Shown piece after piece: positions 32,790 through 44,544 of a stretch of 64,000 nucleotides of DNA (its first letter is position 1; each line of letters opens with the position of its first letter). Location of the stretch: positions 76,487,700-76,551,699 of the forward strand of contig NC_134546.1 of assembly GCF_050624435.1 (NCBI RefSeq), written 5' to 3'. Below the pieces are notes generated by a model. It saw only the letters and a program-made list of their open reading frames with translations, did no database searches and had not been told where the DNA came from. This DNA is from Tenrec ecaudatus (Eukaryota > Chordata > Mammalia > Afrosoricida > Tenrecidae). A program made the position numbers and the translations under genes.

Positions 32790-34740
32790 TTTTTATTATT
32801 TAATCATTATATTTGGGGCTCAGAAAGCTCTTATCACCATCCATCTATCCATCGTGTCAAGCACATTTGTACACTTGTTGCCATCATCAATCTCAAAACA
32901 TTTGCTTTCTACTTGAGCCCTTGGTATTAGTTCCTCATTTTCCCACTCCCTCCCTGCTCCTCCTTGATAATTTATGAATCCTTGATAATTTATATATTAT
33001 TTTATCCTGTCTTACACTGTCTGACGTCTCCCTTCACCTATGTTTCTGCTGTCCATCACCCAGGTAGGATGTTATGTCAGACGCTGTAGATCCTTATAAT
33101 CAGTTCCCCCTTTCCACCCCACCCTCCCTCCATCCTCCCGGTATTGCCATTCTCAGCACTGGTCCAGAAGGGATCATCTGTGCTGGATTCCTTGTGTTTC
33201 CAGTTCCTATCTGTACTAGTGTATATATCCTCTGGTCTAGCCAGATTTGTAAGGTAGAATTGGGATAATGATAGTTGGGGGGGGGGGAGGATTTAGGAAC
33301 TAGAGGAAAGTTATATGTTTCATTGTTACTACACTGCATACTGACTGGCTGGTATCCTCCCCGTGACCCTTCTTTAATGGCATGTCCAGTTGCCTACAGA
33401 TGGGTCTTGGGTCCCCAATCTGCACTGCCCCTCATTCACAATGATTTGATTTTTTGTTCTTTGATGCCTGATCCCTGAGACACCTTGTGATCACACAGAC
33501 TGGTGTGCTACTTCCATGTGGACTTTGTTGCTTCTGAGCTTGATGACATCTTTATCTTCATTCCTTTAAGACCCCAGAAGCTGTATCTTTTGATAGCTGG
33601 ACACCATCAGCTTTCCTAACCACATTTGCTTAGGCACCCTCTTTGTCTTCTGCAATTGTGTCGGGAAGGTGGGAATCATGGAATGCCAGTTTAATAGAAC
33701 AATGTATTCTTACATTGAGGGAATAATTGAGTGGATGCCCAATGTCTATCTGTTACTTTAACACCAAACCTATAAATATATGCACATAGATCTATTTCAC
33801 CAACATCATCTATAAATATATTTACATATGCACATGCCTTTATTTAGACCTCTGTAAATGCCCCTTTCCTCCTAGTTCTTTTCTCTCTTTCCTTTTACAT
33901 TCCTCTTGTCCCACTATCATGTTCAGCCTTCATTTGGGTTTCAGTAATTCCTCTCAGTTACATTGCCCTTGACCATGCCCTATCAGGCCTCCTACACCCT
34001 CCTCACCACCAGTTTGGATCACTTGTTGTTCCCTTGTCCATGGGTTTGTTAACACCACTTCCTTTCCCCACTTTGCCCCTCTCCCATGTCCCCCAGAACT
34101 GTCAGTTCTGTTGTTTTCTCCTCCAGATTGTTCATCTAGCCTATCTTATTTAGACAGACCTGTTTAGGTAATAACATGCACAAAACCAAAACAGAGAAAA
34201 ACCAAGCAACAAAAGAAAACAAAACAACAATAGCAAAAAGCCAATGACAACAACAAAGAAAAGCTTGTACTTAGTTCAAGGAATGTTTGTTTGGCCTTTA
34301 GGAGTATTTTCCAATCAAGTCTGATGTTGTGCCATGCCCTGATCCAAAAGTCTAATTTTGGTATTCCCTGGGTACTTCATTGCTCAGTTCCCATGCTGTT
34401 CTGTTGCACCCCTTTTGTGCTTTGCCTCTATGTGGTGGGCGCTATTCCCACACTATGTCTCCAGTGTTGTCCCCTGTAGTGCTATGGGTCAGTGAAGGAT
34501 GTCATGTCTCATAGTGTGGCCGGCCATATGGTCTTCCCTGTAGATTGGCTGCTTTGAGCGTGAATATCGTCCTCAGGGCTTGGTTACCCAGCATGTGCTC
34601 CACTCTCTCTTCCTCCCCCTTCATTTGCTCTGGTGTGCTCTGATCAGACATGTCTCTCTCCCTGAGCTGCAGGTTCAGTGCTGTCCTCTAAAATAAATTC
34701 TTCTGTGGGGAAGGGCAGGTGTCCATGTAGTTGGAATTAG
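32790..34740 (-). mobile_element. Long L1 3'-UTR copy, antisense
   Basis: One of the longest uninterrupted copies (about 1.95 kb). It shows the 3' end, purine-rich tract, one internal module, the 'cctataaatata' block, the 'gtttgttaacaccacttcc' block, the 'cttgtacttagttcaagga' block, and the proximal part ending near 'aataaattcttct'. No L1 ORF is attached, so the 3' UTR of this family exceeds 1.9 kb. Confidence 0.75.
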
Positions 34741-34744
34741 GGCC

Positions 34745-37700
34745 GGCCACTCAGATCAGGCTAACTTTTATAGAGTTTAAATGTCATCCAAGACATTTAC
34801 CCCAGCAAAGTTCAGACCGTTGTCTTTTTCCTTCTTAATGGCCACTCTCTCTCTCTCAAAATACGATGTTTGTTGTTGTTTTCAATGTTACTAAATTGAC
34901 ATAATTTAGAATTCCATTGTTCAAATATTGTTGGAGACAACTATTCAACCCTACTGAATGCATGGAAAAACAATAGCAGACAGTAGAGGTGGGCGTACCT
35001 ATGTGCTAACCAAATTTTAATCAAACTACAGGTCCTAGGCCATGAGCCTTACCCTGTTAACCAAAACCCTTAACTGAAGGTCTGTATAAGTAATAGGTGA
35101 CCTTCTGTTTCTTTTGAAAAACAGGTTCACTAGCATTTTATCTACATTATAACATAATTCAATCATATCAAGAAGAGTCATACAATCATCATCACTATCG
35201 TTTCAAAAATGTTTCTTCTTCCTTGCATTCATTGTTATTCATGTAATTGCAATTTTAATTTGGCAAAGTATACACAATAAAATTTTCTCCAGTTCAACAG
35301 CTATTACATGTGCAAATCAGTGTCTTTGATTATTCCCTTCATGTTCTACAATCATTATTGATATCCTTTTCCAAATTATCCCGCCACCATTAATATGAAC
35401 TAAATGCCTCCTAAGGAACAAGCTTTCCTCCTTCACCCCTGGTAACCACTAGTTAAGTTTTGTTTCTTTTTTAAAGTAGTTTTCTTGATATAATATCCAC
35501 ACAGCATACATTTACATAGTTAAATCACTTTTAAAAGAGTTTTATATATATGAATACATATATATCATCATCATTCTAATATTCCTTCCCACCTCCAACA
35601 TTCATTGTTTGCTCCCCAAATCACCTTACCCTCTCTACTACTCCATGCCCCACATGCCCCATAAACCATTATATAAGCTATTGTCTCTACGCATCTACTC
35701 TTTCTGTGCTTTACAAACTTGGAAACCCATTAGAACACTAGAAAACAAAACAAAAAGAGCAAGAAGAAATAATAATAATATAAAAATTAAAATAAAGAGT
35801 AAGAAAGAAAAGGCCACCCTCAATATTAAAAATTCAGACAAGAAATTTCTGTTGTGGAACAAGTGAGAAATATTTGACCCTAGAGCAAATTCTGGTTGGG
35901 TCAAGAGGTAAGTCAACTGGCCAAGTATCATATCTTGCCATGATCCAATCCACCATGATCAAGTTTAACTTTTGTCTGAAAGTAAAGCTTTTCAAGTCTG
36001 GCCTTATCTAGATAGACCTGCCGCACAGTATTTCCTATCATCTTTGTTTTCGGTTCTCTGGTGCAAGATATCCTGCACCTGCAGGCTCTCAGATCTTGAC
36101 TAAATAACATGAATTTTAAGAAATTAGCGTTTTCTTTCAGTTAAGTCTTCAAAAAAAGCTTTTGTTTTCACTGTATTTTTTGGAGTGTAGATTAGAATAA
36201 TCATCCTAATTTGGAAAAGGAGTCCGAGTAGAGGATTTCAATCTTCTGTGCAATCAGAACAATTGCAGACCTACAGCTAATCCAAACCGCCCCCAGTCTT
36301 TTGTGGGACCATAGCTTTATATTTCTCTTCAGTGGGACAAGAGCAATTGTCCCTCCAAGGGTAATTTTCTAGGCCTTGTCCCTGATAGAGTTCTAAAAGA
36401 CGGTGGGTAAAAAGTTTCCTTGTATCTGAGTGATCAAGGGTCAAGACTTTCTCCAAACCAATAAAATATACATAATTAGCAAAGGGATAACAAATGGAAT
36501 TTCATTGATACTGTGAGCCACTGACAAGCCAGGTCGAAGTTCTGAGTTGTCTTTGATATCATTAATGAGCAAACTGGCTTTATGCAACTCTTCTGCACTT
36601 CAATGATAACCTGTAGCTTGTCTTCTGGAACTTTCAGCCAATTATTAAAAGCTTGTAAAAGCTTGGTTCTTACTTGTTTACCTGGTAACTGAAGTAAGTA
36701 CTTGTAGGATTCTAGAAAATTTCTTTAGACTGTTTCTTGAGCTGTCTCCACTGTTTTTAAATTTCAGAGCAGATGGTTTAAAGTGGGTATCCCAAATTGC
36801 TCGGTACGGGTCTGGAAATAGCTGTGCCCAGAATGAAGTTCCCATGTGACAATTCAGACCACAGTTCTCTGACGCCAAATTGAACCTCTCCCTACTTCAT
36901 ACAATTTTTCACCCTCAGTTGCTAGGCCCACCACCTTACTCAGTGTAAGAAAATACATCATCCTGGTTACCAATGTAATTATTCTTAATAAATTTAAAAC
37001 ATATTTCTTAATGCAATTGGGGTGTACTAATAATTCCTTTCTTTGGAAGGAAGGGGATAAAAATAATCCTACTTTGGAAATATATTAACTTGCAAAATAA
37101 TCACATTTTCTACATTTTGAAACACAGAAAACTGAGCTCCTGAATGGTGTCATTAGGAAAATGTTTGAAATTCTTTACATTTTTAAGGGAAGTGAAATAT
37201 TTAATGAGGCTCTTGCAGACAACGTCTCTAACTTCCACAATATGACCTTTCCGTGCATGGGTGTAGTAGGAAGGTGAAGGGGGGTAGTGATAGGGTTCAC
37301 TTCTGAGTAACTTGAGAATAGGATTCCCTGGAGAATAGGATGCCCTGGAGTGGCTCCCACAGGCTATAAAATGAGCTCTACGAGAAGCAGGAGGAAGGAT
37401 CGCAGTACCCACACTAGTCATGAATGGATTGAATTCCTCAGTCCTGCAATCCCTGCACAGTGGATCTCCATGATCCAGATGACAGCTATTACCATCAGTG
37501 ACAAGGCATGGAACCATGGTGCACTTCCCAATCCACAGAGCAAGTTCGGATGACTGTTCTTGTGCAGGAGGCTTGCTTACTGGACTAGAGTGTCTCGCAG
37601 GGGTGGGGGTCCCTTAAGAAAGTTGGACTTGCTGACGCAAGAAACTGGCGCTGAGTACTTTCCAGATGAGGCTTAATGGAGTTGGGCGCCTCAAGGAGCT

Positions 37701-38395
37701 TCAGCAGAATGCCTTCAGTCTAATATTTGTAACAGGGTGGTATGCTCTTCGGTCTCTTATTTTAGCAGACTTGAAGGAACTGTAACATGTCCTGATAAAG
37801 AACTCAGTAAAAATTCTAACTGACATTATTGCTATTGGAATTGCTCTGAAGGTGTTGCCAAAAGCAATCGGGTTATAACAAAAAGTAAGAACGTTATTGT
37901 GACCACCCGTTTCTCAAGTGGGTGCGTATCCAGAAACTGAGCCTTCACATATGGGGTGTTGAGGACTTTTACAGGAATGGGATTACTCACAGGAGGCTGT
38001 TGGGGATTGGCAGGCCAGCAGGTGACAGAGGCTAAAAAGGACAGGTGAGGTTACAGAAGTGGAGCATGTAGTGAGAATGTGTTAGCAATCTCATCGTTTT
38101 TCCATTCCTTTGAGACTCTTTGTCTCTGGAGCAGTGAATTGTCCCTGCCTCATTAAACTTGTCTGTTAATTCTGTGTAGCTATTACAATGGATATTAGAA
38201 CCTAGAGATGTGCAATAGATAATACTGATGAAGACATTATCCTATCTGTGCAAGTTTATGAAGTTAGTCCCTTTTGTATACAAGAAAAATGTGGGCAGTC
38301 AAGGGCATCAGGCCCTTTTACAGAAAGAGTTCTCATATTATAGGGACACTTCCTGGGCACATAGCTCAATCAGTACCTTCACCCACATACCCATG
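34745..38395. other. Large gene-free interval
   Basis: AT-rich DNA without a recognisable VH, SINE or gene. On the minus strand, 36,050-36,900 has a faintly protein-like but heavily stopped frame; a very old retroelement is possible, but I cannot name it. A 135-codon minus-strand frame (37,517-37,110) has no recognisable domain. Confidence 0.4.
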
Positions 38396-38399
38396 GCAA

Positions 38400-38690
38400 T
38401 ATTGATGTTGGTGTTAGAAGTTGTCCATCAGTCCCGACGCATAGCCATCCTGTGTAGAGGAGAATGAAACACTGCCCGAGCCTGCTCGATCCTCACCATC
38501 GTTCTTATTGTTGCAGCCACTGTGTCAATCATTTTCTCAAGAGTCTTCCTCCTTTTCAATGCCTCTCTGCTTTACCATGCACGAGGTCCTACTGCAGAGA
38601 CAAGTCTATCCAGATAACATGTCCAAAGTCTCAGCATGCTTGCTTCTGAAAAGAATTCTGGCTGTACTTCTTTGAAGATGGGTATATTTA
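38400..38690 (-). mobile_element. RTE-type LINE fragment, antisense
   Basis: Contains the antisense text 'cagccactgtgtcaatcat' and 'ctggctgtacttcttt', which match the RTE copy at 55,690-56,110. Short and decayed. Confidence 0.6.
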
Positions 38691-38827
38691 CTCTTTTGTT
38701 AGTAGGTTGTTTTTTCAATATTTTGAACCAATATTATAATTCAAATGTGTCAATTCCATTTTGGTCTTGCATTTTCCATGCCCAACTTTAGCGTGCATAG
38801 GACACCATTGAAAATGTTTGGCTTACA

Positions 38828-40858
38828 TGGCCTGCCCAACTATGAGACAGGACTCCTCACTGACTCATAACCCTATAGGGGATAAAACCAGAGACATAGT
38901 ATGGGAATTGCACCCAATTGGATCCCAACACACTGAGGCAAAACATTAAGAGTGTGCAAAAGAACAAAAAGGGAATGGAGCACTGAGGTCCCCAGGGAAT
39001 GCTGAAGGTGGACTTTGGGACCAGGGCGTGGTGCCCCAACAGACTGGACTGGAAAACACTGCTAAAGGCCAACAAACAACCCTTGAACTAACTACAAGCT
39101 TTTCTTTCTTGTTTTGTTCTGTTCTGTTTTGTATTGTTTTGTCATTGGTCTGTTGTTGTTTTGTTGTATATTGTTGATTGGTTTTGCTCTGTCTTGTTTT
39201 TTTGCATATTATTGTCTCCTCAGGTCTGTCTAAATAAGATAGGCTGGATGAACAATTGGAGAAGAAAACAATGGGGCCTACAGTTTCATGGGGACATGGG
39301 AGAGGAGGAGGTGGGGGGAAAGTAGTGGTATTATTAAACCCAGGGACAAGGGAACAACAAGTGATCCAAATCAGTGGTGAGAAGGGTGTGGGAGGCCTGG
39401 TTGGGCATGATCAAGGGTAATGTAACCTAGATGAATTGCTGAAACCCTGGTGGGGACTGAGTATGATAGTGGGACAGGAGGGAAGTCAAATGAAATAGAG
39501 GAAAGAGCTGGGAGGCAAAGGGCATTTATAGAGCTCTAGATAAAAACATGCACTTATGCAAAGATATTTATATATGAGGATGGGGAAATAAATCTATGTG
39601 CCTATATTTATAGGTTTAGTATTAAGGTAGCAGAAGGACATTGGGCCTCCACTCATGTACTCCCTCAATGCAAGAATACTTTTTCTATTAAATTGTCATT
39701 CTATGATGCTCACCTTCCTGACACAACTGCTGAAGACAAAGTGGGTGAACAAGAAAATGTGGTGCAGAAATCTCATGGTGCCCGGCTATCAAAAGATAAA
39801 GCATTTGGGGTCTTAAAAGCTTGAAGGTAAACAAGTGGCTATCTAGCTCAGAAGCAAAAAAAGCCCATATGGAAGAAGCACACCAGCCTGTGTGATCACG
39901 AGGTGCTGAAGGGATCAGGGACCAGGCTTCATAGAACAGAAAATCATATCATTGTGTGCTCACATCCCTGATATGACTGCTGAAGACAAATTGATGCATA
40001 AGCAAATGAGGCGAAGAAAGTTGATGGCACCCAGGTATCAAAAGATATTTTGTCTGGGGTCATAAAGGTTTGAAGGTAAACAAACAGCCATCTAGCCCAG
40101 AAGCAACAAAGCCCATATGGAAGAAGCACACCAGCCTGTGCAATCACAAGGTGTTGAAGGAATTAGGTATCAAGCATCATCAGAACAAAAAATCTTATCA
40201 TAGTGAATGAGGGGGAATATGTGGAGTGGAGACCCAAAGCCCATTTGTAGATCACTGGAAATCTCCTTACAGAAGGGTCTTGGGAAGGAGACGAGACAGT
40301 CAGGCTGCAGTGTAGCAACGATGAAAAATACAATTTTCTTCTAGTTCCTTAGTGTTTCCTCACACCCCCACCCCCCACCAATGTCATGATCCGAATCCTA
40401 CCTTGCAAGTCTGGCTAGATTAGAGGATGTACACTGGTACAGATGGGAACTGGAAACACAGGGAATCTAGGGCGGATGATGCCCTCAAGACCAGTGGTGC
40501 GAGTGCCAATACTGGGAGGGTATAGGGAGGACAGGTTGGAAAGGGGGAACCGATTTCAAGGATCTACATGTGACCTCCTCCCTTGGGGTATAGACAACAG
40601 AATAGTGGATGAAGGGAGATGTGGGGTCGAGAAAGATATGACAAAATAATAATTTATAAATATCAAGGGTTCATGAGAGAGGGGAGAGTAGAGAGGGAGG
40701 GGGAAAATTAGGCTATGATGCCAGGTGCTTATGTGGAGAGCAAATGTTTTTAAGAATGATGAGGGTAACAAATGTACAAGTGTGCTTTACACAATTGATG
40801 TATATATGGATTGTGATAAGAGTTGTATAAGCCCCTAATAAAATGATTTTTTTTAAAT
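38828..40858 (+). mobile_element. Long L1 3'-UTR copy, sense
   Basis: Runs from 'cctgcccaactatgagaca' to 'cccctaataaaatgatttt'. It shows the family order clearly, including two tandem copies of the ~245-bp internal module (39,720-39,965 and 39,965-40,205; each has 'ctgctgaagacaaa', 'gcccatatggaagaagcac' and 'tcatatcat'). No ORF is preserved. Confidence 0.78.
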
Positions 40859-40861
40859 GCT

Positions 40862-42590
40862 TGACTTAGGTGAAGTGCATTTTTTTTTGTCACAGGACCA
40901 TTCTATCCCTAGAAGGCATGAAACAGACTTCAGTTTCCTCAAGCAACGTTGTAATAGCATACCTCTCCAAAACTGACTTCCCTCCCCTATCACAGTTTCG
41001 AGGACTCCACTCCTGTCCCCGCCTTCCCATTCACAACCCTGCTGCCTCTCTGTTCTACTCCAAGAACAAGGGCTTCCTCTTCACCCCTGGATAATCACGT
41101 TCCCTTCTCCCTACGTTCATTCCTCCTCACAGTCTTACCACATTGACTTTCAACATGAAAGACACTGGAAGATTACATCACAGTAACATTTTCCCTGATT
41201 GCAGGTCCTAAGGTGAATGACACAGAACACAATGAACTGCTCATTACTGCCTTTCCTGATTCTAATTCTAATTCACCAGCAAACTGACACAGCCCTGCCC
41301 CCTCCCTCCTGCCACGTCATAATGTGCCTTTTTATCTCTTGGGTCATCCTTTTCCATATTTCATCTTGATGAATCTTTCAGGCCATTTTTTCACAATGTG
41401 GCGTCTCCCCTACACTCTTCACTGAGCATGCTGAGTCATGTTTTCCCTTGAAAATCTCAGCATGCAGTTCTATGCTTTCCAGGAGAGATACACCTTCTTT
41501 GATATGAAGGGAAGGCGTCCATAGAATGTTCTAAACCATTCAAGTGTTCTTTGAAAATGACCAGAAGAAAAGCCTGAGCTCCTCACAATTAAAAAACAAA
41601 CAAAGAACAAGTAAACATATTTTAAAGGCTTCATTACAATGTTCATGTTTTTCTACCATTTCTCCTAGATAATAACTTTTTTAAATGCCAGGTTTTCTCC
41701 TTAGAACGTATGAAGAAATTTCTCCCTCATTTGTCCATAATTGGCCCTTAGACAGCTCAAGCATAGGAACTTGTGTATGGATAGCGCAGTACCAGATAGT
41801 GTCCTGTTCTGCTGTGCATAGGGTCAGTGTGGGTCAGATCTGACTCAATAGCACCTAACCACAACAAACACAACAATCACATGGCCCAGAATTCCAATCC
41901 TGTCTTCATTCTGGACACAATGTTTTAGTTGGAAGAATACAGAATGCTTTATTTGGAAGAATACTGGTCTACTTCCTTCAGGTCACCTGTCCTGGTGGGT
42001 AATTAGGTAGAAATTAAAAAAGGTTACGGGGTGATGACCAGGACTCATATGAAAAAGTTGTAAGAAAATGTAAAACTGTACTTGTGAGAAAAAGGGCAAA
42101 TACGTTTTGCCAAGTATTTATTTACTGCTTTAAATCCTTCATGACTTTGTTCCTACATCTTCTTTAAGGATAGAAAGGTTGTCCTGAGAATATAATTTGG
42201 TAAATTTTGTTCTTCCACCATACAATTCTGATCTTTTCCCTTCCAAATTATTTTTGTTCCAAAATCTCAAAGGATATTAAGAAAGAACATACCATGAGTT
42301 CCTCAAAGACATAAAAGTACAGTTTTTACATTTCTGTTCGTAGTATTATTCCAATCAAACAGATATATAATCTACACACGTATTTTGCGTGTAAATAGAA
42401 AAAAATGAATTAATGTATGATGATAATTTACTGTAGAAAATAACACACACACAAAGGAAAGTCACATAATACATGTCACTAATGATATAATTGTGCCCTT
42501 CACAATACATCTAAAACACTCAGCTCGGTTCTAGGAACAGAACAAGCAAACCTCAGAAGTCATGCAACTTCATTTATTGCTATGGGGAAG
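40862..42590. other. Unassigned intergenic DNA
   Basis: A partial AfroSINE is recognised at about 41,775-41,880 ('ggatagcgcagtaccag', 'gtgggtcagatctgactca'). Otherwise no gene is seen. Confidence 0.45.
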
Positions 42591-42596
42591 GAGGGC

Positions 42597-42604
42597 ATGC
42601 AAAT
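42597..42604 (+). promoter_or_regulatory. Octamer ATGCAAAT of the 42.7-kb VH3 pseudogene
   Basis: A perfect octamer about 118 bp upstream of the leader exon remnant. It is retained although the gene is dead. Confidence 0.75.
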
Positions 42605-42721
42605 CCACCCCTCCCTCTGCTGATGAAAGCCAACGCAGCTCCAACCCTGCAGCTCTGGAAGTGCTCCTGGATTCTCAGGAGTCCCCACTCAGTGATCAGG
42701 ACTGAGGACAACACAGACAGC

Positions 42722-43202
42722 CTGGAGTCTGTGCTGAAAGGGGTGTGTCTTTCTTGCTATTTTAAGAGGTGATTTTGTCAAGAATCAGTTTGTGTGATTG
42801 GGCGTGAGTGAGAGACACAGTGAATATGTCTGGTGGTTTTCCTGCCCAGGGTATCTGTGCTTACAAATGTTGAGAGTGAGGTGCAACTAGTGGAGTATGG
42901 GGTCAATTGGGGCAGTCGAGACGCTCCTGTGCAGCCTCTAGATTACCCTTCAGTAGCTATGCCATGATATGCGTTCACCAGGCACTGGGGAAGTCTCTGC
43001 CGTGGGTCTCAATAATTAGTCCCGGGGCTGGGCTTGGTACATAATATAAAGACTCTGTGAAGGGTAAATTCACTATCTCCAAACACAACTCATAAAATAT
43101 GTTGTATCTGCGTATCAACAACCTGAAATTCGAGGACATGCCTTTGTATTACTGTGCTACCATCACAGTGAGGAGATTCAGATTCAACCCGGATACAAGC
43201 TT
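42722..43202 (+). pseudogene. IGHV3-family pseudogene
   Basis: The leader exon remnant is 42,722-42,768. Its start codon has become CTG and it ends 'ttgctattttaagag' before GTGATT, typical of IGHV3 leaders. The V exon (from 42,878, EVQLVEYG) has a deletion of about 20 nt in FR1 that removes residues before Cys22 and shifts the frame. 'tgtgcagcctctaga' and CDR1 'agtagctatgcc' follow. Stops occur in FR2 and FR3, for example TAA in 'aactcataaaatatg'. The YYCAT end is clear. The heptamer CACAGTG (43,164-43,170) is perfect, but the nonamer after 23 bp is TACAAGCTT. It lies just before copy B and has no counterpart upstream of copy A. Non-functional. Confidence 0.87.
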
Positions 43203-43209
43203 CCCCTGC

Positions 43210-43670
43210 AGGGAGAAAACAGGCCCCCAGGGGGCGCTCAAGATACACAGAGCACAGGAGCAGGTGCAGATGGAGGTTCAGGACTGCTTTCCTGTTGTGG
43301 TATTGGTGCTCTCCTTCCCTCAGAGAATCTCTCTATTTTATTATTGCCATGCAGTGTCTGTCCCTGATATTTTCTACATTAAAAAGCTGTATTATAACAA
43401 GAAAACATTCTGTATGGAGGAATATTACTCAGCCGGTTGGTCCTTAGAATCAGGGCCCAGAAGAAACTCAGGGAATCTTGGCAATTCAAATATAATGAGA
43501 TGTAGTGAAGATGGAGCTATTGGATGCTCCCAGAGGTTAGAATTTGAATTAGATCAGAAAGACACGTTATTCAAACTCTCCATATAATGCCTGAAGAGAA
43601 AGATGGTGATGTATTGTTGAAAAATCAGACTGAGAGCCGAGACTTCCACAGAATTCCTCGATTGTGACAT
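43210..43670. other. VH3 3' flank
   Basis: Continues the 'gcacaggagcaggtgcag' flank common to the VH3 genes at 28.85 and 63.85 kb, then unassigned DNA up to the start of copy B. The 162-codon frame 43,099-43,587 begins inside the VH pseudogene and is chance. Confidence 0.5.
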
Positions 43671-43799
43671 TGAGTTCCAGGTTAGAATTATGCAGGCGGT
43701 GGGTTGGTGACTCCCATATGACTCTCTTCTTCAGTGGGAAGTGTGCATGTCAGATTCAGCACTGGTCCCAAATTTCTTTCTGTCTTTATCTGTTTTTCT

Positions 43800-44540
43800 G
43801 TCTCTCTTGTTCAGAAAGATGTCATGATTCAGGAATCTTTGTCATTCCCAATGCAAGTCTGTTCACATTCACAAAATGCCATATTCATGTACAAGGATGC
43901 TCAATATCAAGGAATTGTCAATAACACCCAATACTATCTTCAAATACAATGCCATCCTAATTCAAATGTGAACTTAATCCTTTAAAGAAATGGAAAATAA
44001 TTACTCACTTTATATAGAGAATCCTAGGATAATCAAGGAACCCCAAAAGATTGAGAACCAGTTAGGGGGAACACACAAACCAACCACAAAACTATTACCC
44101 AGCCACAGCTGTCAAAACAGCCTGGTACTCATACAATGATAGGTATGTTGACCAATGGAACAGAATAGAACACTAATAAATAATCCATCCATATACAGGC
44201 AACTGATCTTCATCAAAGACCCATGGGAGTTCAACAGATGATGCTGGCACGATTGCATCTCCACCTTCAGAAGAATGAAAGTCAATTAAAACTTGTACTC
44301 ATGTACGAAAACAACCACAATATGGTTCAAAGACCTAAATGTAAGTTCCAGAGCTATAGAGACCATCTATAAGGAAGTAGAAACACACGTAAGTGTCCCA
44401 ATTGCAGGGCACTCATACACTATCAAACGTAGCAAAGGAAGTACACACAAAGAAGACAACATAGATGAGGGTGACCTTCAAAAAAATCAGATATTTGGGC
44501 ACTAGAAGAGTACAAAGAGAAGCCAAGCAACAAACAAAAA
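43800..44540 (+). mobile_element. L1 ORF2 fragment (copy B)
   Basis: The same decayed insertion as 6,420-7,145: 'agccacagctgtcaaaaca' and 'gaccaatggaacagaatag'. No open ORF2. Confidence 0.75.
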
Positions 44541-44544
44541 AATT

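Noticed and set aside
36050-36900. Possible old retroviral pol or env on the minus strand
   Set aside because: Too many stops and no motif that I can name; not supportable as a feature.
37110-37517. 135-codon minus-strand frame
   Set aside because: No recognisable motif, no neighbouring gene signals, and typical chance length for this much sequence.
43099-43587. 162-codon frame overlapping a VH end
   Set aside because: Starts inside FR3 of the VH3 pseudogene and runs through its recombination signal and flank; not a separate gene.
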